A stretch of DNA of 64,000 bases from Parabacteroides sp. TM07-1AC (GCF_003480915.1 NZ_QUKD01000012.1:124227-188226), one strand, 5' to 3'. Positions 44,879 through 54,098 are shown, counted from the first letter of the stretch. A program made the numbers and translations. The notes: generated by a model not told the origin, from the letters alone.

Positions 44879-45730
44879 ATGAAAGAAAAAGAGAACACAG
44901 ACCTGATCCTGCTGAATATCGGATATGCGGTTCATCGTGCCGACTGGAATTACAAAAATGTAAACAGCCCGTTCGCCCGCATTTATCTGGTCAGGCAAGG
45001 CATAGCCAAACTGCATTTACAGGATCAGGTCCAGTCTCTTACCCCCGGACATCTTTACCTGATTCCTCCATTCACGCTGCATAGTTATGAATGCGACGAT
45101 TTCTATACATTATATTATATACATATTTATGAGAACCCGCTATCCAACCAACGTATCCTGGAAGATTATATTTTTCCGGTGGAAGTGGATGCGACCCCGC
45201 TGGACAGTCAACTGGTGGAACAACTGGCCGTCATCAATCCCGGAAGAAACCTGAAAGAATACGATCCTTCCAATTACGACAATTCATCCACCCTGATGCA
45301 AAATATCCTGCTTCACACTAAAAACCCAACCTATACCATGATGGAAACACAGGGAATTTTGCTTCAACTATTGTCACGTTTTATGAAAGAGGCGACACAC
45401 AAATACGAGATTACCGATAACCGGATACGAAAAACGATCCGATATATACGTAAAAACATCGACAAGAACATAACCATCGATGAACTGACCGAGATTTGTT
45501 GCCTCTCTAAAGATCATTTCATCCGGCTTTTCAAAGAGGAAATGCATATCACTCCGGTGCAATACATCAACCAAAAGAAAATAGAAAAAGCCCAGTTGTT
45601 AATCATTACCGACAATCGTCCAGTCAAAGACATTGCTTATACACTTTCTTTCGAGAACGTATCTTACTTCAACCGGCTTTTCAAAAGATACACGGGGCTG
45701 ACTCCCGTCATGTATAAAAGTAAATTATAA
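44879..45730 (+). CDS. AraC-family transcription regulator with cupin sensor
   Basis: 283 residues. The N-terminal half is a cupin-like ligand-binding domain (LHLQDQVQSLTPGHLYLIPP). The C-terminal half is the double helix-turn-helix of AraC (ITIDELTEICCLSKDHFIRL, YTLSFENVSYFNRLFKRYTG). It follows the beta-helix gene by 21 bp and probably controls the GH29/GH141-like genes in response to a released sugar. Its stop lies one base from that of the convergent mutarotase gene. Confidence 0.92.
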   Translation: MKEKENTDLILLNIGYAVHRADWNYKNVNSPFARIYLVRQGIAKLHLQDQVQSLTPGHLYLIPPFTLHSYECDDFYTLYYIHIYENPLSNQRILEDYIFPVEVDATPLDSQLVEQLAVINPGRNLKEYDPSNYDNSSTLMQNILLHTKNPTYTMMETQGILLQLLSRFMKEATHKYEITDNRIRKTIRYIRKNIDKNITIDELTEICCLSKDHFIRLFKEEMHITPVQYINQKKIEKAQLLIITDNRPVKDIAYTLSFENVSYFNRLFKRYTGLTPVMYKSKL

Positions 45731-45731
45731 G

Positions 45732-46121
45732 TTATTCATACAAATGGAAAATACGTTCCATCAACTGCCATTTTTCGGCAGAACTGGCATTCGGATCAGC
45801 TTGTTGGAAAACCGACATATATTCTTCCCATTCAGCCTGTCGCGGTAAACCCGCCAGACGAGCGAAAGCTGTATCCCAATCAAAATCGGCCGGAGTCTCC
45901 ACGATCATGAACAATCGGTTCCCGCACAGATAAATTTCCATTTCCAATATCCCGACGCTCTTGATTCCTTCACCTATTTCAGGCCAATAACATGCTTGTC
46001 CATGTCTTTTCTTATATTCTTCGATCAATTCCGGATCGTCTTTCAAATCCAGCGTCTGACAATAACGCTTGGTAGGGAAATCATATCGCTTGCTCTTGTA
46101 TCCATTCTTTTTATCTTCCAT
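45732..46121 (-). CDS. L-rhamnose/L-fucose mutarotase family protein
   Basis: 129 residues of the RhaM (DUF718) dimeric ferredoxin-like family. YCQTLDLKDDPELIEEYKKR, ACYWPEI, IYLCGNRLFMIVET and the closing WQLMERIFHL are typical. The family interconverts alpha and beta anomers of L-rhamnose, and some members act on L-fucose. Beside a fucosidase and a GH141-like protein, fucose is a reasonable guess (inference). Monocistronic and convergent with the AraC gene. Confidence 0.85.
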   Translation of the reverse strand: MEDKKNGYKSKRYDFPTKRYCQTLDLKDDPELIEEYKKRHGQACYWPEIGEGIKSVGILEMEIYLCGNRLFMIVETPADFDWDTAFARLAGLPRQAEWEEYMSVFQQADPNASSAEKWQLMERIFHLYE

Positions 46122-46294
46122 AAACTGTATTATTTAATAAAATCATCCGACAGAAATAAACTAGATACAAATAAAACAAATATTCCAATAACACAATAAT
46201 ATTATTCCGACAAGGGATAAACCGATATCGATACAAGCATCGTAAAATACGGATCAAAATAGCTATCTTTATCCGCTTATAAAAACAAAATACA

Positions 46295-46942
46295 ATGAAG
46301 ATAACATCTCCCCGCATAACCAAGGTATTGAAAGAAGACAATTCACTCAACGAAACGCTCCTGCAGACAGGAGAAGACCTGACGGAATACTCGTTCAGGA
46401 ACCAAAGATTGTTCGAGGTTAAAACAGAAAATATCGGCATGCAATCCTGTGTGTTTTCGAACTGCCTGCTGATCGGTTGCCACATAAAAAAGTCGCAGTT
46501 CAGTGATATTATCTTCCGAAACTGCGACTTATCAAATGTCAATTTCTCCGGTTCAGGTTTTCACCGGATCGAATTTATCGAATGTAAACTGATCGGAGCT
46601 AATTTTTCCGAATCAGCATTAAACCACCTGGTTTTCAGTAACTGCAAAGCCGAATATCTGAATCTGACCATGAGCAAGCTCAAATATGTCGACTTCGACC
46701 GGTGCGACCTGCGAAACAGCTCTCTTGAGAATTGCCAGTTTGCCAGCGTCAGCTTCAATGCCAGCGACCTCAAAGAGGCGGAATTTTATCGTACGTCTTT
46801 AAAAGGCACCGACTTCAGCAACTGCGACATATCCGGCATCCGAATAAGTCCCATAGTAGGTTGTGAGTTACGCGGAGCTACCGTCACTTCTTTACAAGCA
46901 CTCGAACTAGCCCATCTACTGGGGGTGACTATCAAAGGATAG
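46295..46942 (+). CDS. Pentapeptide-repeat protein, Qnr-like
   Basis: 215 residues made mostly of pentapeptide repeats (A(D/N)LXX type), for example CDLSNVNFSGSGF, CKLIGANFSESAL, CDLRNSSLENCQF and ASDLKEAEFYRTSLKGTDF. These coil into a right-handed quadrilateral beta-helix resembling the shape of DNA. The C-terminal tail (LRGATVTSLQALELAHLLGV) looks like that of chromosomal Qnr proteins, which protect DNA gyrase from quinolones and toxins. A gyrase link is inference; many such proteins have no known role. The gene stands alone. Confidence 0.85.
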   Translation: MKITSPRITKVLKEDNSLNETLLQTGEDLTEYSFRNQRLFEVKTENIGMQSCVFSNCLLIGCHIKKSQFSDIIFRNCDLSNVNFSGSGFHRIEFIECKLIGANFSESALNHLVFSNCKAEYLNLTMSKLKYVDFDRCDLRNSSLENCQFASVSFNASDLKEAEFYRTSLKGTDFSNCDISGIRISPIVGCELRGATVTSLQALELAHLLGVTIKG

Positions 46943-46960
46943 TCTTCATTTTCAAACTGA

Positions 46961-47227
46961 TTATCTTGCATATTCCTGATGTCTTTTGAGCCAGGCGACT
47001 GCATAGGAGCAGACAGCCCGCGGTTTCAACTGATTTTCTAACGCATAGTCGAAAGCCGCTTTCACCAGCGAGGCGGCTATTCCCTGACCTTCGAGAGGTT
47101 CCGGCACTATCGTGTGAATAATATCCAAATTATTGCCTACAAGCCTGTACTGCACAAAGGCAGTTAAACCATCCTGCTTCAATTCAAAGCGATACTTTTC
47201 AGGACAGTGAATAATATTATATTCCAT
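46961..47227 (-). CDS. Small GNAT-fold N-acetyltransferase-like protein (YjdJ type)
   Basis: 88 residues, matching the short GNAT-related domain family (DIIHTIVPEPLEGQGIAASL then VKAAFDYA, with PRAVCSYAVAWLKRH near the end). The acyl-CoA loop is EGQGIA and a conserved Cys lies in the final strand. Members are widespread and small, with unknown substrate. Convergent with the pentapeptide-repeat gene. Confidence 0.85.
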   Translation of the reverse strand: MEYNIIHCPEKYRFELKQDGLTAFVQYRLVGNNLDIIHTIVPEPLEGQGIAASLVKAAFDYALENQLKPRAVCSYAVAWLKRHQEYAR

Positions 47228-47275
47228 ATTCTATTTTTTTATCGACAATACAACACCCTATATTGTTAAAACAGT

Positions 47276-50200
47276 TTAGTCCGGGTTTGGTTCACCGTCC
47301 GGAGCATTTTGTCCGGAAACTTTATCCTCCTGCCGCTTTTTCTTTTTCGGATGGAAAAAGTTCTTCACTTTGGCGAAAAAGCCGGTGACTTCCTTAGCCA
47401 TATCCTGCGTCTTTTTAGAGACACCCACCGATTCGGTCAGTGCCGGACGAAGTATCTGCCACAGGTAATTGAATGTGGAATGATACGGATCACGTTCGAT
47501 GCTCAGACGGGAATACCGCGGGCGGTGCGTTCCCCGTTCCGGATGATCGGGATTATCATGTTTCAGTACCAGATTTGCCAGGCGGGAAAGGAACTTATTG
47601 TCGGTCACTTCGCCATTTTTCTCCTTCATGATTTCCGCCTTCAGGTCCCTGTAAAGGAATAGCATCCCGACAGTGGCACCTTTGGAAGAGGCTTCGGTAC
47701 TGAATGTAAAGTCCGTCAGCCTGCCGCTTTCCACCTTGGCAAAAGCCAGGGGAGTGATCAGTTCGTTGAGCGCAGTCAGGTCAAAGTCAGTCAGATGTGC
47801 ATCCAGCAGGAAACGGTCGTTCAGGGAATCGACCGGGAGCATCCAGGTGGCAGTAAAATACCCTTTCCCCATCAATTTACCGTTTGCGTCCAGACGGATA
47901 TACTGGTCCGGACGGGAAACGATATTGGTAAAGCCGGAAAACTGCCCATTCATCTCCGTGAAAAAGAGTTTGCCCGGTTCCGTCCCTTTCTTGGATAATT
48001 CTTCATAAACGACGGTAAGGTTATTCACGGCAAGACTGTCGACCGCCACTTTCACCGGTGCTTTCTGCAAACCGAAATAAATCATCGGAACGATATGGCG
48101 GGGAACGGCAATCTGCTGGTTCTTGAAGTTCTGAAGTTCCGTATCGTCGATCTGTACATTCCTGATCCGGACAGTTTGATCCGAGAAGTAAGCCGGCAAA
48201 TCGATTCCCGACAATCCCAGCTTACCGACCTTCACATCAAACCAATCCTGGTGTTTGGGCTGCCGGTAAGCAAATTCCATTTTCGGCCAGGCAGAAATGA
48301 GACGGATATTTTCCAGACTCAGATCGGTATTATCCAAATGAACCTTTCCTATCTTCAATGTATAAGAACCATTATCCAACGGGAATGCCAGGTCGCGGGT
48401 GTCGAACCGGACGGTTTTCAACCCGAAAGTCCGGTCTTTTGCATTGATATGCAGTCCTTCCAAGTACAAGCTTGCCGTATCGCCGTTCCAAACGGCATTG
48501 GAAACAGCCAGTTTCCCCAACGAAAGGTCGGGAGTGAAACGGTTGACTGCTTCATAGATATCATTCGATATGATCAGAGGAGATTTCTTTTTTACCTTTA
48601 TCGTATCAGGTGAGTTTCCGGCCTGATAGCGGATAACTGGTTCAGACAGATCTATCGAACCGACAGAAAAATGCAAGCTATCCCAGGCGATCTTACCAAT
48701 TTCCAAATCATGGAGTGTGAGATGCAATAAACTACCATCCTTTTTCAACATTCGTATATCAGGCGATTCGACATGTAGGGAGGCTGCATCCAGATGTTGA
48801 AGCAACTTTTGAGGCAAATGGCTCAATCCTGTAGCATAGACCATCGGAGTTTCTACACTAATATATGAATTCGCCCCCAGCTGCCATAAAGAATCCTGTG
48901 GAAGCAGTTTCACGTCCTGCAAACTCAATACACCTTTTGATGTTGAGAAATTTCCTTTCCTCACAGCCAGGCGATAGGCTTTACCCGGTAAATAATTATC
49001 GAAATCGCTGAAACTAAAACCGAAATGATCGCAGGCAAAGAATAGACTGCCGCTCCGGTTTGTACTGTCATTCATCAGAAAACGGGTTGCATAAAAATTA
49101 AAATCTTTCAATTTGTAGACAACCGGATCAGGAACACTCCGGTCATTCAACGTAACATAGGCATGATTCAGATCGATCCGCTTGATAGACAAATATTGTA
49201 ATAAAGGATTCAGGATACTTTCAACATCTGCCCTCGGATCGACCGGCGCTTTCACTTCTTTATTTTTTTTCGCATAAGACGGTGATTTATAATAATAAAT
49301 TACCGGACGGTCTATCTTGAACAGGTCTGTACTGATTCCTTTGTCATAAAGCAAACCTTTCATAGCCAATGTGTCAATACTGCCGGACATATAATCTTTC
49401 CGGGAGTTGACGGATATCGGTTTCAGACGGATATTCCCGATACTGAAATCACCCGTCTCCGTATCCAGCGCCATACGTTCGATATCGAAACGATGGTTAC
49501 GTGCCGTCATATTGCCGCTGATGCCGGTTGCCTCAAAAGCAAAGTTTTGGGAATACCAAAGCCCGTGTTTCTCTTCGGCAAGCGAATCGATCCGGAAACC
49601 GGTTGCCCGGAAATTAAAATTATCCAGCTGATAGACTTCCACCGAATCGTTTACAACTTGCGAATAGGCAACTTTGGCTGTATCGATCCCTATTGTCCCG
49701 ATAGAAACACTGTGCAGCACAGGCGAAATAATATCATAAAGCGACAACGCCTGTACCAGCGAATCGGTATCGATCCTGGCAGTGGAGTCAGCCGGTTTAT
49801 CCGCCTGCGGATCGCTGCCCGCCAGGTTAAATATTTGAATATCCGAAGAGGATATTTCAAACGAACGTGCCGTCAGATAATTCAAAGCCTCCTCCCGCTT
49901 AAAATGAATGCCGTCAATCTCTACGGTTCTGACCTGTGCATCGACATAACTGTCCGGACGTTGTTTATTTTCCGTCCACAAACTGTCCTGCGGGATCAGA
50001 CGGATCTTCTCTATATAAATAATCGAATCCTGCGTACTGAGTTTTATACTGTCCGTACGGAGAAGAAAGTCGTTGTTGGCAAGCAGGGTCTGCGGCTGGT
50101 GCGTGACAAACTCAAAGTTATCGCAATAGAGCAACTTGCCGCTCTGCGACGAGTTTTTATCCAACAGGAAACCATATGCACGGAAACTGACATCATCCAA

Positions 50201-50776
50201 CGCGTAAACAATCGGCGTGGCAGGATTCTCGACCGTATAGAATACGCTGGCATCTGACAGATTCAGCGTCCTTACACTCAACACATTGATATAGGGAGAG
50301 ATTACTTCATACAAAGATTTCGTTTCGGCATGCCGGCTCTTTTTCTCCGTGCGCCCCGAATAATAAGAATCAAAAACTTCTATCCGCGGGTCTTTTATCT
50401 CGAATGAATTAAAATGCAGTTCTTTATAACTCCACCGCCAGGTAAGGTTCACGCCTTTGAAGTCTATCACACCGACTTCAGCCTTCACATAGGTGCGGGG
50501 AAGACTGTCGTTAGCTTTCCACTGCCTGAACACGGTTGAATCGGGCAGCAGCCTGACTCCTTCGATCTTCAGCTCTCCTTTCACGAAACCGATAGACAGG
50601 TCATTGAACGTCAGGTTATAAAAGCCGTCTGTCGCTTCAGCCGTACGGCGGCTCAGTTCCTTCTTCAGATACCGTTCCAGCCGGTGACTCAGATACAGGT
50701 TCAGGACTGTAAGCAGCACGACCAGCAATCCGATTGCCGGGAATATATATTTTGCTATTTTCTTTTTCCGCCCCAT
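47276..50776 (-). CDS. Giant membrane-anchored AsmA/DUF748-like protein with internal repeats
   Basis: 1166 residues. One N-terminal membrane helix (YIFPAIGLLVVLLTVLNLYL) anchors a long periplasmic chain rich in beta-strands. Three long units can be aligned by eye. They begin near residues 150 (SLYEVISPYINVLSVRTLNL), 342 (LSLYDIISPVLHSVSIGTIG) and 517 (ESILNPLLQYLSIKRIDLNH), and each passes through a YxLDDxxFxAxxFxxD segment to a xLxPQDS/KPIS end. The C-terminal part (GYFTATWMLPVDSLNDRFLL, VESGRLTDFTFSTEASSKG) is AsmA-like. Such proteins are thought to bridge the envelope and move lipids. It ends in a lysine-rich tail. Its promoter region holds array 2. Confidence 0.75.
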   Translation of the reverse strand: MGRKKKIAKYIFPAIGLLVVLLTVLNLYLSHRLERYLKKELSRRTAEATDGFYNLTFNDLSIGFVKGELKIEGVRLLPDSTVFRQWKANDSLPRTYVKAEVGVIDFKGVNLTWRWSYKELHFNSFEIKDPRIEVFDSYYSGRTEKKSRHAETKSLYEVISPYINVLSVRTLNLSDASVFYTVENPATPIVYALDDVSFRAYGFLLDKNSSQSGKLLYCDNFEFVTHQPQTLLANNDFLLRTDSIKLSTQDSIIYIEKIRLIPQDSLWTENKQRPDSYVDAQVRTVEIDGIHFKREEALNYLTARSFEISSSDIQIFNLAGSDPQADKPADSTARIDTDSLVQALSLYDIISPVLHSVSIGTIGIDTAKVAYSQVVNDSVEVYQLDNFNFRATGFRIDSLAEEKHGLWYSQNFAFEATGISGNMTARNHRFDIERMALDTETGDFSIGNIRLKPISVNSRKDYMSGSIDTLAMKGLLYDKGISTDLFKIDRPVIYYYKSPSYAKKNKEVKAPVDPRADVESILNPLLQYLSIKRIDLNHAYVTLNDRSVPDPVVYKLKDFNFYATRFLMNDSTNRSGSLFFACDHFGFSFSDFDNYLPGKAYRLAVRKGNFSTSKGVLSLQDVKLLPQDSLWQLGANSYISVETPMVYATGLSHLPQKLLQHLDAASLHVESPDIRMLKKDGSLLHLTLHDLEIGKIAWDSLHFSVGSIDLSEPVIRYQAGNSPDTIKVKKKSPLIISNDIYEAVNRFTPDLSLGKLAVSNAVWNGDTASLYLEGLHINAKDRTFGLKTVRFDTRDLAFPLDNGSYTLKIGKVHLDNTDLSLENIRLISAWPKMEFAYRQPKHQDWFDVKVGKLGLSGIDLPAYFSDQTVRIRNVQIDDTELQNFKNQQIAVPRHIVPMIYFGLQKAPVKVAVDSLAVNNLTVVYEELSKKGTEPGKLFFTEMNGQFSGFTNIVSRPDQYIRLDANGKLMGKGYFTATWMLPVDSLNDRFLLDAHLTDFDLTALNELITPLAFAKVESGRLTDFTFSTEASSKGATVGMLFLYRDLKAEIMKEKNGEVTDNKFLSRLANLVLKHDNPDHPERGTHRPRYSRLSIERDPYHSTFNYLWQILRPALTESVGVSKKTQDMAKEVTGFFAKVKNFFHPKKKKRQEDKVSGQNAPDGEPNPD

Positions 50777-50870
50777 ATCTTATTAAAACATTATCCGATA
50801 GAGCAAAGGCTCTATAATTTAAAACAAGATAACGGATATTATGTTTAGCTTCTCAGGCAGCCGGAAGCTT

Positions 50871-50985
50871 TGCCATCGTATTGGCACAACTTTGCCACCT
50901 AATTGGCAGAGCATTGCCATTATGATGGCAGGACACTGCCACTATGATGGCAAAACTCTGCCAACAGCATGGCAAAATACTGTCA
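50871..50985. repeat. 11-bp phased array of alternating TGCCA/TGGCA words (array 2)
   Basis: Eleven 5-base arms start at 50871, 50882, 50893, 50904, 50915, 50926, 50937, 50948, 50959, 50970 and 50981, exactly 11 bp apart. Ten strictly alternate TGCCA and TGGCA; the last is TGTCA. The 6-base spacers vary (TCGTAT, CAACTT, CCTAAT, GAGCAT and so on). On the RNA each TGCCA-N6-TGGCA pair can form a 5-bp hairpin, and long-range pairing is also possible. The array lies 20 bases downstream of the stop codon of the phosphopantetheinyl transferase gene and about 95 bp upstream of the AsmA-like gene. Confidence 0.9.
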
Positions 50986-51005
50986 AAAGGAGGAAACAAA
51001 CTTAT

Positions 51006-51632
51006 TTACGGCAAGACGCTATAGACAAGTATAAAGGCGGGATAGACTTCGTAGTGCAAGGTATAAGACGCAGTGTGCGGCGTACGGGTTTCGTAAGCGC
51101 GGATCTGTCCGGACTCGGCATAGGTAAAAGGTTCGATATGCAGATGTCCGATAAAGTCGACATCCTGCTGGCGGATCATTTTAAACAGAGCTTCTTTGGC
51201 ACACCAGTGGATAAGCAGATGCTCCGTTACATGGTCAGGACAGACGGAAGCATCTTCTTCCGGAGACATGAAGCGACTCCGTATTTTTAAGACCCGATTA
51301 GAGTGATATTCAATATCTATACCGGCGTCCCCCCGATCCTGCAACAACACTGCCGCATAACCGTTTGTATGGGAAATACTCAGGGAGAAAGACGAACCGG
51401 GCAAGTAAGGTGCCCCATCGGCATGATAAGCGACCTGTAACTCCTCTCCTGCCAACTCCTTTAAAAGGACACGCGATGCCAGCCATTCCTGACGGCGTTT
51501 TTCCGTTTTTATCTGCTGCAGAAAAGGTTGATATTCAGATTGCAGCTCCAACATGGCAAGCAGTTCATCCGAAGTTTCATCCATCTTCCAGACTCCCAGC
51601 AACGGCTCCGTATGTTTGAACAGGAGAGGCAT
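51006..51632 (-). CDS. 4'-phosphopantetheinyl transferase, Sfp type
   Basis: 208 residues. The two family signatures are GIDIEYHSNRVLKI and WCAKEALFKMI, with the Mg2+/CoA-binding acidic residues. It transfers the phosphopantetheine arm of CoA onto a carrier-protein serine in the cytoplasm. Only one such gene is seen here, so it may serve the primary acyl-carrier protein (inference). Its start overlaps the GldD stop by one base, in the conserved row MutY-SSB-GldE-GldD-Sfp. Confidence 0.93.
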   Translation of the reverse strand: MPLLFKHTEPLLGVWKMDETSDELLAMLELQSEYQPFLQQIKTEKRRQEWLASRVLLKELAGEELQVAYHADGAPYLPGSSFSLSISHTNGYAAVLLQDRGDAGIDIEYHSNRVLKIRSRFMSPEEDASVCPDHVTEHLLIHWCAKEALFKMIRQQDVDFIGHLHIEPFTYAESGQIRAYETRTPHTASYTLHYEVYPAFILVYSVLP

Positions 51633-52210
51633 TATTTTTTCCAGGTAAAAGATTGTATCAACTCAATAATATCTTTCCGCAGATAGTCCGTAACCGGAGC
51701 CAGCGAATCGGCATTCGGCACGCAATCATAATATAAGGCACCCCGGAAGAAATTCGAAACACTGTCGGTCAACATGAACTGGACCGGTGAAGCCGCCTCC
51801 CCATCCAACAGGAAAAGAGAGCCGTACACCCGTTCTTCCGGATTGCTATAAGCTTGTTCCTTCACCGCTTCCGCCTGTTTTATCTGACGGGCAACCAGCG
51901 AACGGGATTCGTTTTCCGCAACCGGTAATGTCGCCCGCGTCACCGGCAAATAACTGCAATAGATTTTTACTCCCAAAGAGGGATAAGATAAATTAATCCA
52001 TCCTTCGGGACTGCCTACTTCCGGCAACTCGACGGTAACTAACCGGGAAACACGAAAAGAATAGGGCAAACTGTCCAACGACAAGACCTGATAATCCGCC
52101 CGCGGTGGCTCGATACGAAAATAACCGCGCGGCTTCGGCGTATATTCCGTACAGGATGCACAGAACAGGAGACACAGAAAAAGTCCGGCAGACAGTATTC
52201 GCTTCATCAC
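51632..52210 (-). CDS. gldD: Gliding motility lipoprotein GldD
   Basis: 192 residues with a lipoprotein signal (LFLCLLFCASCTEY, lipobox CASC). The GldD landmarks are YTPKPRGYFRIEPPRADYQ, INLSYPSLGVKIYCSYLPV and VQFMLTDSVSNFFRGALYY. In Flavobacterium GldD is needed for gliding and type IX secretion; in non-gliding Bacteroidales it is retained and its role is unclear. It overlaps gldE by 4 bases and sfp by 1. Confidence 0.93.
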   Translation of the reverse strand: MMKRILSAGLFLCLLFCASCTEYTPKPRGYFRIEPPRADYQVLSLDSLPYSFRVSRLVTVELPEVGSPEGWINLSYPSLGVKIYCSYLPVTRATLPVAENESRSLVARQIKQAEAVKEQAYSNPEERVYGSLFLLDGEAASPVQFMLTDSVSNFFRGALYYDCVPNADSLAPVTDYLRKDIIELIQSFTWKK

Positions 52211-53544
52211 TCCTTCCCTTTCCCTTCTGTATCCCCGATACAGTTGAATTTCACTTTCAATATCCTTCTGTTATCCATTTCCAGCACCTGGAAACGATAC
52301 TTTCCATAATCGATGATCTCTCTGCGACGCGGAAAGTCGCCTTTTATCTCCAGTAAAAGTCCTGCCAATGTCTCGACATCTTCCGTCAGTTTTCCGAACT
52401 CAGACGGATCGACACCGATCACACGGAAGAAGTCCGTCAGCAATATCTTGGCTTCGAAGATCAGGCTACCGTCCGCCAGACGGATAAACTGCTTTTCATC
52501 TTCATCGTATTCATCGGATATCTCACCGACAATCTCTTCGAGGATATCTTCCATCGTAACGATACCGGACGTACCGCCGAACTCATCCACAACGATCGCC
52601 ATATGTATCTTGTTGGTACGAAATTCTTCCAGCAGGTCGTCGATCTTCTTTGTCTCAGGAACAAAGTATGCCGGACGGATCAGGCTCTGCCAGCGAAATG
52701 TATCCGGCTTCTCGATGTAAGGAAGCAAATCTTTTATATACAGGATACCTTTAATGTTATCTTCCGAATCGGCGTATACAGGGATTCGCGAATAGCCGGA
52801 CTGGATGATGAAATCGATGACATGACGAAAACTGGTCTTTATCTCGATGTCTTCCATATCCAGACGCGGTGTCATAATCTCATCGGCAGTCTTGTTATAA
52901 AACTTGATGATCTCGGCCAACATCTCTTTCTCTTCCGGTATCTCTTTGGATGTCAACTCCAGGGCTTTCGACAACTCGTCGACCGACAAGTCGTATTTCT
53001 TCTTGACCAAAGCCTTGTTGATAATGGAAGTAGAGTTTACCAGCACCGTCGAAAGCGGGCGACAGATACGTTCCACCATGTTCAGCACAGAAGCCGAACG
53101 GCGTACAAAACGGAGCGAGTTCTTCTGTGCGTAGATCTTAGGCATGATCTCGCCGAAAAGTAAAAGTAAAAAGGTCAGTACGATTGTTTCAAGGATAAAT
53201 CCCAAAGCGGGTACAGCCGAGAAATCGATCAAAGAATTGATGCCGTAAGTACACAACATAACCACGGCCACGTTCACAAAGTTATTGGCGATCAAAATAG
53301 CCGCCAGCAAATATTCGGAGCGGTCCAGCAATTTGCGGATAAGCGGATCTGAAGACGAATTCTCTTCCCGGATGTCGTTGATATCACCCGGGGTAAGAGA
53401 AAAGAATGCCACTTCCGAAGCCGACACGAAGCCGGACACCAACAGCAGTAAACAAGCGAGGCTTAATGCTATGACAGGACCTGCTGTAAGCGCCTGGATA
53501 GTTATCTGATCAAATAAGCCCGATAAATAATAGTCTGAGTCCAA
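52207..53544 (-). CDS. gldE: GldE, CNNM/CorC-type transporter-like membrane protein
   Basis: 445 residues. A DUF21 membrane domain with about four helices (ALSLACLLLLVSGFVSASEV, LAAILIANNFVNVAVVML, LETIVLTFLLLLFGEIMPKI) is followed by paired CBS domains (RIPVYADSEDNIKGILYIKD, MAIVVDEFGGTSGIVTMEDI) and a CorC/HlyC C-terminal domain (RRREIIDYGKYRFQVLEM). The domain layout is that of magnesium-related CNNM transporters. In Bacteroidetes this member next to GldD is named GldE. It is 25 bp downstream of ssb. Confidence 0.92.
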   Translation of the reverse strand: MDSDYYLSGLFDQITIQALTAGPVIALSLACLLLLVSGFVSASEVAFFSLTPGDINDIREENSSSDPLIRKLLDRSEYLLAAILIANNFVNVAVVMLCTYGINSLIDFSAVPALGFILETIVLTFLLLLFGEIMPKIYAQKNSLRFVRRSASVLNMVERICRPLSTVLVNSTSIINKALVKKKYDLSVDELSKALELTSKEIPEEKEMLAEIIKFYNKTADEIMTPRLDMEDIEIKTSFRHVIDFIIQSGYSRIPVYADSEDNIKGILYIKDLLPYIEKPDTFRWQSLIRPAYFVPETKKIDDLLEEFRTNKIHMAIVVDEFGGTSGIVTMEDILEEIVGEISDEYDEDEKQFIRLADGSLIFEAKILLTDFFRVIGVDPSEFGKLTEDVETLAGLLLEIKGDFPRRREIIDYGKYRFQVLEMDNRRILKVKFNCIGDTEGKGKE

Positions 53545-53569
53545 GGGGAACCGTATTAGTTAAACAATA

Positions 53570-54055
53570 TCAGAACGGAAGATCATCCGCACTGTTTGAA
53601 TCTGATGACATATCTGGCTGCGCCGGCTGCTGGTAAGACGTAGTCTGCTGCATAGGCTGTGCCTGTCCTCCCTGCTGGAAACCGTTTCCGGCATTCGAAG
53701 TCGTACCGTCTGCCGGTCGTGTACCTGTATTATAAAACTCGATGCGGTCTGCATGAATTTCAGTGACATAACGTTTCACACCGCTCTGGTCGTCATAGCT
53801 GCGGGTACGAATCTTTCCTTCCACGTAAACGCCGGAACCTTTCTTCACCCATTTTTCTACAAAAGCGACCTGGTCGCGACGTACGACGATATTGTGCCAT
53901 TCCGTCCGTTCCGGAACAACCGTACCGTTAGCCAGTGTATAACCTCTTTCAGATGTTGCCAGGGGAAAGTTTGCAACAGCCGTACCGCTGTCGAAATAAC
54001 GAACGTCGGGATCTTTACCCACGTTACCGATCAATATGACTTTATTCAATGACAT
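53570..54055 (-). CDS. ssb: Single-stranded DNA-binding protein
   Basis: 161 residues. The OB fold is visible from VILIGNVGKDPDVRYFD, FPLATSERGYT, WHNIVVRRDQVAFVEKWVKK and GVYVEGKIRTRSYDDQ. A disordered Gln-rich linker leads to the acidic tip DDLPF, the docking site for replication and repair partners. It binds single-stranded DNA as a tetramer. Placement after mutY is typical of the phylum. Confidence 0.97.
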   Translation of the reverse strand: MSLNKVILIGNVGKDPDVRYFDSGTAVANFPLATSERGYTLANGTVVPERTEWHNIVVRRDQVAFVEKWVKKGSGVYVEGKIRTRSYDDQSGVKRYVTEIHADRIEFYNTGTRPADGTTSNAGNGFQQGGQAQPMQQTTSYQQPAQPDMSSDSNSADDLPF

Positions 54056-54098
54056 AGTTGTAATTCTTTTAATATCTTACAAAGAAACATAAATTCGA

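Noticed and set aside
49493..50257. 254-residue open frame antisense to the AsmA-like gene
   Set aside because: Low-complexity Arg/Ile-rich translation with no motif, fully inside a well-supported gene.
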